From positions 1-8,905 of the forward strand of contig JAHENO010000091.1 in the NCBI GenBank assembly GCA_018609945.1: a stretch of 8,905 nt of DNA, in the 5' to 3' direction. A model generated the notes under the pieces. It had not been told where the DNA came from, ran no database searches, and saw nothing but the letters and a program-made list of their open reading frames with translations. Origin of the DNA: Haloarculaceae archaeon. GTDB lineage: Archaea > Halobacteriota > Halobacteria > Halobacteriales > Haloarculaceae. The position numbers were made by a program, and so were the translations under genes. Below, piece after piece: positions 1-4,914 of this stretch; positions within the stretch are counted from its first letter, which is position 1; each line of letters opens with the position of its first letter.

Positions 1-54
1 CGGCTGCAGCGCATCGCCGACACCGACGGTGACGACGACGCGGCGGACGAATGA
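1..54 (+). CDS. 3' end of an upstream gene (possibly nadM, nicotinamide-nucleotide adenylyltransferase)
   Basis: Only the last 17 codons and a TGA stop are in the window. They read RLQRIADTD followed by an acidic run (DGDDDAADE), in the same reading sense as the next gene. The stop overlaps the ATG of the SAM hydrolase gene in an ATGA arrangement, so the two are very likely one operon with coupled translation. From memory of haloarchaeal gene order, the gene before a DUF62 SAM hydrolase is often nadM, and an RL-x-RI-ADTD type C-terminus would fit. The piece is far too short to prove this. The reading frame is solid; the identity is a guess from context. Confidence 0.5.
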   Translation, partial: RLQRIADTDGDDDAADE

Positions 55-854
55 TCACGCTCAGTTCCGACTTCGGCTGGCCCTACCCCGCGTCGATGAA
101 GGGCGTCATCCTCCAGGAGACGAACGCACGCCTTGTCGACGTCTCGCACGAATTTCCCCGCCAGGACGTCCGCGCGACGGCCTTCTGGCTCCGGGAGGTA
201 CTCCCCTACTTCCCGCCGGCGGTCCACCTCGTGGTCGTCGACCCCGGCGTCGGTACCGAGCGGGCAGCCATCGCGGTCCGCGCCGGCGACCACGCGCTCG
301 TCGGCCCCGACAACGGCGTCTTGCTTCCGGTGGCCCGCACGCTGTCCGAGGGATTCCTCGACGTCTTCGAGGTGAGCTACGAGGAGCCTGCGCCCGGGGA
401 ACGCAACGAGGACGGTCGCTGGCCGCCGGTCGCGGAGAGTTCGACATTCCACGGCCGTGACGTGTTCGCCCCCGCAGCCGCACGGGTCCACGAGCGGGGA
501 ATCGAGGACTTCGAAGACCAGCCCGGATTCGCCCGCGCCGACGACTACGAGACCCTCCAGTTTCCGGAGCCGACGGTCGACGAGGACGGCGCCGTCGGCG
601 AGGCGATCACTGTCGACGGATTCGGGAACGTCATTACGAATATCCCGGGGGAGGTGCTCGCGGAGCGGTTCGGCTCGCACGTCAAGGCCAACGGCATCTG
701 GGCGTCGGCACGGCGGGCCTACGCCGAGGTCGACGTCGGCCACCGCGTCGTGACTGTCGGCAGCCACGGCAACGTCGAACTCGCGGTCAACCAGGGCCGG
801 GGCGACGAAACCTTCGGCGTCGACGCCGGCGGCCGCGTCCGCCTGTCGTGGTGA
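51..854 (+). CDS. S-adenosyl-L-methionine hydrolase (adenosine-forming), DUF62/SAM hydroxide adenosyltransferase family
   Basis: A 267-residue cytosolic protein of the family that splits SAM with water-derived hydroxide to give adenosine and L-methionine; fluorinase and chlorinase are relatives. Family signatures in order are SSDFG (5-9), VDPGVGTERA (63-72), VGPDNG (84-89), FHGRDVFAPAAA (133-144) and DGFGNVITNI (189-198). The Asp-Arg-His set described for archaeal members appears intact: D64, R71 (the same 7-residue spacing as in the family) and H134. Length is normal. The ATG overlaps the upstream stop by 4 bp and has no strong SD, so translation is probably coupled to the upstream cistron. 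The halogenase relatives have different active-site loops, and the intact hydroxide triad argues for hydrolase. The physiological reason for hydrolysing SAM is not settled; adenosine or methionine salvage is usually suggested. The gene converges on mscS with only 21 bp between the stops. Confidence 0.9.
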   Translation: MITLSSDFGWPYPASMKGVILQETNARLVDVSHEFPRQDVRATAFWLREVLPYFPPAVHLVVVDPGVGTERAAIAVRAGDHALVGPDNGVLLPVARTLSEGFLDVFEVSYEEPAPGERNEDGRWPPVAESSTFHGRDVFAPAAARVHERGIEDFEDQPGFARADDYETLQFPEPTVDEDGAVGEAITVDGFGNVITNIPGEVLAERFGSHVKANGIWASARRAYAEVDVGHRVVTVGSHGNVELAVNQGRGDETFGVDAGGRVRLSW

Positions 855-875
855 GGGCCCGGAGGTCGATCGGCA

Positions 876-1799
876 TCAATCGCCAGAGAGCGAGGCCGGC
901 CCCTCGCCGGACTGACGTCCGGGACCGGACGTATCCAGCACGCCCTCGATAGTCCGGTGCGGGTAGGGGATAGTCACGTCCTCGCGCTCGAAGCGCTCGG
1001 TGACCGACTGGACGAACCGCCCGCGGATGCCCAGGAAATCCGACTCGCCGGGGTCGCGGATCCAGACACGGGACTGGAGGCCGAACGAGGCCTCGTTGAT
1101 CTCGATCAGTTTCACCGACGGCTCCGGGTCGTCGAGGATGCCCTCGGTCGCCCGGGCCGCTTCGAGGATGATGTCGGTCGCACGGTCGATGTCGTCCTGG
1201 AAGCCGATCCGGAACGTGAACTTCAGGCGGAGCGTCTCGTTTCTGTCGTAGTTTTTGATGACGCCGTCGGTCAACTGGGAGTTCGGGACAGTGAGGTGTT
1301 CGTTGTCGAAGGTGCGCACCCGGGTCACGCGCAGGCTGATGTCCTCGACGAAGCCCTGGTCGGAGCCCCACTCGATCCAGTCGCCGGTCCGGAACGGCTT
1401 GTCCGTGTATATGAACACGCCGGCGACGAGGTTCTTGATGACGTCCTGCATCGCGAAGCCGATCGCGAGCGTGGCGGCCGCCGCCACGGTCGACAGCGCG
1501 AGCAAGATGTTCCCGTATCCAGCGAGCGCAAAGCCCAGTCCCACGGCCACGAACACGACGGTGCCGAGCAGGAACAGACGGAGCGGCTTCCGGGCGTGCT
1601 CGTCGATGCCACGCCGCCGCAACAGCCGGTCGACCAGCGGCACGGCGAGGAGTTTGCCGACGACGTACAGCGAGAGAAACACCACCAGAAAAACGGCGGC
1701 AGAGCCGACGGCGCTGGCGAGCGCCGGGGGGAGCCCGAACTCCACGAGGAATTCGCCGAAGACACCCAGGTCGGATCCCGTCTGGAGCGGGACAGTCAT
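876..1799 (-). CDS. mscS: Small-conductance mechanosensitive ion channel, MscS family
   Basis: A 307-residue membrane channel that opens under membrane tension and releases solutes on hypo-osmotic shock, relevant to a halophile facing dilution. Three hydrophobic segments are visible: TM1 about 26-55, TM2 about 72-94, and the pore helix TM3 about 96-131. TM3 carries the Ala/Gly-rich AAAATLAIGFAMQDVIKN and leads into GVFIYTDKPFRTGDWIEW, the start of the MscS beta domain. VPNSQL (171-176) and the cytosolic alpha/beta domain ending in IPYPHR (277-282) are typical of the family. Length is close to that of E. coli MscS (286 residues), so this is the short MscS type without extra N-terminal helices. 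The ATG at 1799 is chosen because GGAGGTG lies 7 nt upstream and the protein starts just before TM1. The last ~20 residues are Gly/Ser-rich and probably disordered. No co-transcribed partner is evident. Confidence 0.94.
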   Translation of the reverse strand: MTVPLQTGSDLGVFGEFLVEFGLPPALASAVGSAAVFLVVFLSLYVVGKLLAVPLVDRLLRRRGIDEHARKPLRLFLLGTVVFVAVGLGFALAGYGNILLALSTVAAAATLAIGFAMQDVIKNLVAGVFIYTDKPFRTGDWIEWGSDQGFVEDISLRVTRVRTFDNEHLTVPNSQLTDGVIKNYDRNETLRLKFTFRIGFQDDIDRATDIILEAARATEGILDDPEPSVKLIEINEASFGLQSRVWIRDPGESDFLGIRGRFVQSVTERFEREDVTIPYPHRTIEGVLDTSGPGRQSGEGPASLSGD

Positions 1800-1806
1800 C
1801 GCCGCC

Positions 1807-1813
1807 CACCTCC
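1807..1813 (-). promoter_or_regulatory. Shine-Dalgarno site of mscS
   Basis: On the minus strand GGAGGTG sits 7 nt before the mscS ATG (1799). It fixes the start and indicates a leadered transcript, unlike the leaderless architecture of most other genes here. The promoter itself is not clear. A weak AT-bearing stretch (minus-strand CCTAACT, about 1925-1931) would give a leader of roughly 100 nt. Confidence 0.75.
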
Positions 1814-1964
1814 GCGGTACCGGGCGGCTCTCGTTCCGGAGACGCCGTCGATCGGTTCGATGAACGCTGCGAGCGGACCAGTCGGTAGCTGTGGCTGGAC
1901 CATACGCCTGCGAGGGTGGCCAGGCAGTTAGGTGCTAGTCATTCCTCGGACCCGCTGGTGCCGG

Positions 1965-2810
1965 TCATTCCTCGCCCTCGTGGGGGTCGTGGGACTGGCC
2001 GTCCCGCCGGTCGGCGCGCAGCCGGCGGATCGCAGCCCGCGCGTTGCTGGCGTCGTAGCCGAGGAAGACCGTCCCGGCGTAGGCGTCCGCGACCTCCATG
2101 GCGTGGACGAGATTGTCGACGTCGACCTGGACGGCGTACAGTTCGAGGCTCAGTCGCGCCCCGAGGCGGTCGGCGAAGCCACTGGCGATGACCTCCAGCC
2201 AGTAGGTCGTCGTGTAGGCCATGTCGTACAGGGGCACGACGAACTCGTCGACGTGGGCTTCGAGTCCCTCGACGTCGAGGCCGCTGCGTTCGAGAAGGTG
2301 TCCCGGGTAAGGGTCCGGATACAGCGTCAGGAGCAGGTTCCCGGGGACGCGCTCGCGGGCCTCGCGAACGAACCCGGTGATGACCGACACGCGCCAGGCG
2401 TCGCGGTCCTCGTGGTCGCTCGCGGCAAAGCGGCGGTTACAGCGATCGCAGTGACAGTACTCCGGCCTGGCGAACCCGACGTCGTCCAGGCGCACGTCGC
2501 CGTCGGGATTGGCGTCGGCGGCGTCCGCAACCATCTCCAGGATGCCCCGGCGGTACTCCTCGTGGGTCGGACAGACGTACGACCAGTCGAAATACGGCCG
2601 GTCGCGGGTCGCGAGATCGCCGTCGGCGCTGACCGAGGCGACGTCGGGATTGCCCTCGACAGCGGCGTTGTCACCGAACGCGGAGATCATGTTGATGCCG
2701 TCTGCCACCGGTTCGGCTGCCCGCCCGGTGACGTCTTTCATCTCGTAGCAGCCGCGGTCGAACTCCTCCCAGGCCAACTCCTCCTCGTTGCGGGTGACGA
2801 CGCCGAACAT
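1965..2810 (-). CDS. Conserved-looking hypothetical protein, resembles TIM-barrel glycoside-hydrolase-like families
   Basis: I do not recognise a named family with certainty. The 281-residue protein has no signal peptide or TM segment, so it should be cytosolic. Its features recall the uncharacterised (alpha/beta)8 glycoside-hydrolase-like families: SADG (61-64), SYVCPTHEEYRRGI (77-90), where a Cys-Pro strand precedes a helix, LDDVGFARPEYCHCDRCNRRF (108-128), then hydrophobic strands FVVPLYDMAYT (190-200) and VFLGYD (248-253). The C-x-C-x2-C cluster (C119, C121, C124) after an acidic DD pair matches the CxCxxC-x3-F pattern often seen after the acid-bearing strand of such proteins, and could bind a metal. 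D109/D110 and E223 are candidate acids. The ATG at 2810 is supported by an AT-rich box at 2831-2839. The C-terminal ~20 residues are charged and likely disordered. A carbohydrate role is inference; no sugar-related gene lies nearby. Confidence 0.75.
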   Translation of the reverse strand: MFGVVTRNEEELAWEEFDRGCYEMKDVTGRAAEPVADGINMISAFGDNAAVEGNPDVASVSADGDLATRDRPYFDWSYVCPTHEEYRRGILEMVADAADANPDGDVRLDDVGFARPEYCHCDRCNRRFAASDHEDRDAWRVSVITGFVREARERVPGNLLLTLYPDPYPGHLLERSGLDVEGLEAHVDEFVVPLYDMAYTTTYWLEVIASGFADRLGARLSLELYAVQVDVDNLVHAMEVADAYAGTVFLGYDASNARAAIRRLRADRRDGQSHDPHEGEE

Positions 2811-2812
2811 AC

Positions 2813-2826
2813 GGCTCCTGGGAGCC
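2813..2826. promoter_or_regulatory. Perfect inverted repeat in a promoter (possible operator)
   Basis: GGCTCC-TG-GGAGCC is fully symmetric and occupies -3 to -16 relative to the ATG of the TIM-barrel-like gene, between its TATA-like box and the expected transcription start. Binding there could block initiation. No regulator gene is adjacent, and a 6-bp half site can arise by chance in GC-rich DNA. Confidence 0.3.
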
Positions 2827-2830
2827 CCGG

Positions 2831-2839
2831 ATACGTAAG
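2831..2839 (-). promoter_or_regulatory. TATA-like box of the TIM-barrel-like gene
   Basis: Minus-strand CTTACGTAT is centred 25 nt upstream of the ATG at 2810 in an otherwise GC-rich spacer, which fits a leaderless transcript. A perfect 14-bp inverted repeat (2813-2826) lies between this box and the start. Confidence 0.5.
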
Positions 2840-2890
2840 CCGTTCGCGCCTGCGGGCCCGGGTCTGTGGCCCGTCCGCCAGCGCAGTGGC

Positions 2891-2965
2891 TCAGTCCTGC
2901 AGTACGAGTTTGTAAACGATCACGAGGGCCACGAGGACCAGGACGAACTTGAGTTTCTTCGACAT
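2891..2965 (-). CDS. Tiny single-helix membrane protein, 24 residues
   Basis: The ORF opens MSKKLKF, runs through an uninterrupted Val/Leu/Ile/Ala stretch (VLVLVALVIV, about residues 8-17), then YKLVLQD and a TGA stop. That is one short transmembrane helix with a Lys-rich N-terminus, which predicts the N-terminus inside by the positive-inside rule. No homologue is named. In support of a real gene, minus-strand CTTTAG (2990-2995) is centred 27-28 nt upstream of the ATG, the normal leaderless spacing. The composition (hydrophobic core with charged ends) is not what random GC-rich DNA gives, and nothing else explains this 150-bp gap. Its stop lies 80 bp upstream of the TIM-barrel-like gene on the same strand, and it diverges from the GIDE pseudogene. 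Function unknown; it might stabilise a membrane partner. It is far below usual gene-caller length. Confidence 0.6.
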   Translation of the reverse strand: MSKKLKFVLVLVALVIVYKLVLQD

Positions 2966-2989
2966 CACATCATTCCACGGCTGACGGCC

Positions 2990-2995
2990 CTAAAG
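2990..2995 (-). promoter_or_regulatory. TATA-like box of the 24-residue membrane protein
   Basis: Minus-strand CTTTAG is centred 27-28 nt before the ATG at 2965. It lies back to back with the plus-strand box at 3009-3014, making a compact divergent promoter pair of 73 bp between the two starts. Confidence 0.45.
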
Positions 2996-3008
2996 CACTT
3001 CTGGGTGA

Positions 3009-3014
3009 TTTAAG
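3009..3014 (+). promoter_or_regulatory. TATA-like box of the GIDE pseudogene
   Basis: TTTAAG is centred about 27 nt upstream of the ATG at 3039, the usual leaderless distance. The box appears intact although the gene behind it is broken, so the remnant could still be transcribed. Confidence 0.5.
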
Positions 3015-3038
3015 AACAGTGCGGTCACCCCCCGGCAC

Positions 3039-3480
3039 ATGGTCCTCGCAGAAACGATCGGTATCGTCCCCTCGGGTTCGCTGGCTTCCGCCTGTTTACC
3101 GGTGCCCAGGAACTGTCCCCGGCGTATCACATCCTCAGTAACGACCCCATCCCAGTTCGGGACCTGCACGGCTACACGGCCCCGTAGCGATCCGAGGAAC
3201 GGCGACCGTCGACGACGGTGAGAGGACGGTGACCGCCCGATTCTCCGGGACGGAGTGTCTTGCGTACACCTACGAGGTCGCGGAGCTGCGCTCGACGGGC
3301 AAACACTCGGAGTGGGAAACCCTCGACGGGGGGATGGGTGGCGCGAACTTCCTCGTGGACGACCGGACGGGAGCGGTCCGCGTGAACCCGGACGGTGCCG
3401 ACGTCCGCCTGGGCCACACACCGCGCAGGTCTCGCCGGGCGAGGAACCCCCCGACCGGCTCGCGGCGTACCTCGGTCGAC
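3039..3480 (+). pseudogene. Broken GIDE-domain (E3 ubiquitin ligase-like) membrane protein gene
   Basis: Coherent protein segments continue across three frames. MVLAETIGIV starts at 3039. After a frame change near 3066-3090 comes GFRLFTGAQELSPAYHIL, running to DLHGYT at about 3177. After a second change at 3177-3181 (one G apparently missing) comes PVAIRGTATVDDGERTVTA, continuing through FSGTECLAYTYEVAEL and NFLVDDRTGAVRVNPDGADV. After a third change near 3405-3415 comes PHTAQVSPGEEPPDRLAAYL. All three are -1 shifts. The joined product (~145 residues) resembles the N-terminal TM plus first half of the GIDE domain of haloarchaeal membrane proteins annotated as E3-ligase-like. Recognition rests on PVxxRGTA, FSGTxCLAYxYEVxE and the PGEEPPxRxxxxL run. 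The family normally continues well past this point to further TM segments; here sequence resembling it ends at about 3472. With frameshifts and a missing 3' part, a functional product is unlikely. Neighbouring ORFs are intact, which argues against poor sequence quality. Confidence 0.78.
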
Positions 3481-3500
3481 GGAGGCTGTCGACCTCCGTC
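3478..3500. terminator. Hairpin between convergent units
   Basis: GACGGAGG and CCTCCGTC form a perfect 8-bp stem around a 7-nt loop, just past the last recognisable GIDE codon and 8 nt downstream of the RecA-like gene's stop (3509, minus). It could help end transcription from either side. No T-tract follows on either strand, and archaeal termination mainly needs oligo-T, so the role is uncertain. Confidence 0.3.
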
Positions 3501-3508
3501 CGTTCTGA

Positions 3509-4138
3509 TCAGGCGATGTCGCGGCTAGTGTCGACCGAGACTTCCTCGGAGAGTTCGAGCTTTATCGTATCGGGCGGCGCGCGGCCACCGCGGAACTTCG
3601 GGATCGCCATCCGGTTGTCGACCTGGTCGCCCGAGGTGTCGGTCCTGAGTTCGAACACGACGTCGGCGAAGTGTTCGGTCGTGTCCCGCAACGACGGAAC
3701 AGACCGACCGTCGAGACAGTGGAGGATCGCGAGGCTGTTGGTGTTGAAAATGTGGGTCTGGAGGTCGTTGAGGAAACTCCGGAACCGGGACTGTGGTTTC
3801 TGCAGTTCGAGGATGTCGACCGGATCGACGATGAGATTTGACGCCTCGGGTAACGCACTGATCAGTTTGCGCGCGTTGTCAAGCGGTGCCTCCCCCGAGA
3901 TGTGTCTGACAGTCGGGTCGCCTGTCACCGTGGGCGTGTTCCCGATGCTGTCCCTGACAGCCTCGGCCGAGCGATCGAGTGAGAGGTAGAGCGTCCCCCG
4001 CGTGGCGGTGAGTTCGTACAGAAACAGCTCCGCCTGGCTCGCGGGATGGGCCGACAGCACGACGATGCTTCCCGCGGGCAGGCCCCCGCCCAATTTGCGA
4101 TCGAGGACGTCGATCCCCGTACGCAACCGCCTGGCCAT
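3509..4138 (-). CDS. RecA/KaiC-like (RAD55-type) protein with degenerate Walker A
   Basis: A 209-residue cytosolic protein of RecA/KaiC-fold type. The opening LRTGIDVLDRKLGGGLPAGSI (5-25) is the classic KaiC/RadA lead-in to the P-loop. Where GxxxxGK[TS] should follow, the sequence reads VVLSAHPASQAELFLYEL (26-43), with no Gly-Lys-Thr. The rest of the fold looks normal: strand GTLYLSLDRS (48-57), a Walker B-like NLIVDPVD (101-108), SLAILHCLDG (135-144), and a KaiC-like terminal hairpin IPKFRGGRAPPDTIKLEL (179-196). From memory, haloarchaea have a family with this altered P-loop, usually labelled RAD55-family ATPase or a DUF, so this is probably a family trait and not a damaged gene. ATP binding is doubtful; a regulatory or partner-binding role is likelier. 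It lies 48 bp downstream of the MinD-like gene on the same strand and has its own TATA-like box. Function unknown. Confidence 0.82.
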   Translation of the reverse strand: MARRLRTGIDVLDRKLGGGLPAGSIVVLSAHPASQAELFLYELTATRGTLYLSLDRSAEAVRDSIGNTPTVTGDPTVRHISGEAPLDNARKLISALPEASNLIVDPVDILELQKPQSRFRSFLNDLQTHIFNTNSLAILHCLDGRSVPSLRDTTEHFADVVFELRTDTSGDQVDNRMAIPKFRGGRAPPDTIKLELSEEVSVDTSRDIA

Positions 4139-4163
4139 CCTACCTACGGTATCATATTGTGAG

Positions 4164-4170
4164 TATTAAC
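4164..4170 (-). promoter_or_regulatory. TATA-like box of the RecA/KaiC-like gene
   Basis: Minus-strand GTTAATA lies about 29 nt upstream of the ATG at 4138, in the most AT-rich intergenic stretch of the window (4141-4200). It suggests leaderless transcription independent of the MinD-like gene upstream. Confidence 0.5.
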
Positions 4171-4186
4171 TTTTACGCGAGAAGTA

Positions 4187-4834
4187 TCAGTTATGATAAC
4201 ACGGGAACTGACCGGGAACGGACCGCCCTTCCGAGAGCCGTCGACAGAGGGAGACACAGACGGATCGGAGCCGGGAATCCGTGTACACCGGCGAGGCGTC
4301 GACGGTCGGAACGTGCTCGACGGGACAGTCGAAGGGCATGTCGGCCGAGTCAGCCTCTCCCCGAACCAGGACGGCGAGGGGAGTGGCGTCGAGATGCCGT
4401 GCGACCGCAGCCGTCTTGACCGTGTCCTCGATCGACGCGGGCGTGTCCGTCGTCACCAGGATCGACCCGTCACACGCCCGGAGCGGTCGTGCCGCGTCCT
4501 CGCTGGCCCCGGCCGGACAGTCGACGAGCACCGGTCCGTGCCACCGGCGGAGTCTGGGCAGGGCGGCAGGGACGGCGTCCGGCCGGCCCGCAGCGATCAG
4601 GCCGATACCCGGTAGTCCCCGGGGGCGCTGCACGACCTCACCGAGCCGACGACCGGCTGCGAGTTCGTCGGCGGTCGGTTCCCGGTCGGCACCGGCGAGG
4701 ACGTGCAGATCCGGCATGTCGACGTCGGCGTCGAGCACGACCGGGTCGCCCCCGGCGTCGGCCAGCGAGCGCGCCAGTGCGAGCGTGATGGTCGTCTTCC
4801 CGGCGCCGCCCTTCCCCCCTGCAATCGCGAGCAT
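4187..4834 (-). CDS. MinD/ParA-like P-loop ATPase
   Basis: A 215-residue SIMIBI-class ATPase. It begins MLAIAGGKGGAGKTTITLAL: the deviant Walker A motif GGKGGAGKTT (6-15) with the signature first Lys at K8. Switch I region DADVDMPDLHVLAG (35-48) and Walker B/switch II VLVDCPAG (102-109) are clear, and LVTTDTPASIEDTVKTA (126-142) matches MinD-type proteins. Such ATPases dimerise on ATP and position cargo, or act as regulators. At 215 residues it is shorter than typical MinD (~260-270), and I see no obvious C-terminal membrane-targeting amphipathic helix, so a true division-site role is unproven. The ATG at 4834 is preferred over the TTG at 4888: the family starts right at this strand, and a TATA-like box lies 28 nt upstream of 4834, inside what the longer form would translate. 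The tail after ~200 (SEGRSVPGQFPCYHN) looks non-conserved. It diverges from pyrB. Confidence 0.85.
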   Translation of the reverse strand: MLAIAGGKGGAGKTTITLALARSLADAGGDPVVLDADVDMPDLHVLAGADREPTADELAAGRRLGEVVQRPRGLPGIGLIAAGRPDAVPAALPRLRRWHGPVLVDCPAGASEDAARPLRACDGSILVTTDTPASIEDTVKTAAVARHLDATPLAVLVRGEADSADMPFDCPVEHVPTVDASPVYTDSRLRSVCVSLCRRLSEGRSVPGQFPCYHN

Positions 4835-4858
4835 GTGACCGGCTGGCAGCCCGCTGGT

Positions 4859-4867
4859 ACAAAAACT
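4859..4867 (-). promoter_or_regulatory. TATA-like box of the MinD-like gene
   Basis: Minus-strand GTTTTTGTA is centred about 28 nt upstream of the ATG at 4834 and supports that start over the upstream TTG at 4888. Confidence 0.5.
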
Positions 4868-4883
4868 GTCGGGCTCCGGGAGA

Positions 4884-4890
4884 TTCAAAT
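4884..4890 (+). promoter_or_regulatory. TATA-like box of pyrBI
   Basis: TTCAAAT is centred 28 nt before the pyrB ATG (4915), giving a leaderless pyrBI transcript. It is only ~20 bp from the opposing box of the MinD-like gene, so the two promoters probably compete or are co-regulated. No attenuator-like leader exists between box and start. Confidence 0.55.
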
Positions 4891-4914
4891 GGGTCGGGGA
4901 CGCGGGTAGACGCG

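Noticed and set aside
957..1931. Long plus-strand frame (324 codons) opposite mscS
   Set aside because: It is the antisense shadow of a clearly recognisable MscS gene; its product has no family features and its composition mirrors GC-rich codon bias.
2853..2873. CGGGCC/GGCCCG hairpin downstream of the 24-residue gene
   Set aside because: A 6-bp all-GC stem with a 9-nt loop and no T-tract; too common in this base composition to call a terminator.
1932..2915. Long plus-strand frame opposite the TIM-barrel-like gene
   Set aside because: Val/Gly/Asp-rich antisense shadow with no motifs. The minus-strand reading has coherent structure, a Cys cluster and a promoter box.
3255..3989. 244-codon plus-strand frame through the GIDE remnant and the RecA-like gene
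   Set aside because: Only codons at about 3412-3472 reflect the old GIDE frame; the rest is antisense to the RecA/KaiC-like gene.
4190..4200. Short palindrome GTTATGATAAC at the 3' end of the MinD-like gene
   Set aside because: Symmetric but only 5-bp arms, inside coding sequence, and in the most AT-rich stretch, where such matches are expected by chance.
4835..4888. 18-residue N-terminal extension of the MinD-like protein from a TTG codon
   Set aside because: The extension covers its own TATA-like box, uses a rare start, and MinD/ParA proteins normally begin at the strand before the Walker A motif.
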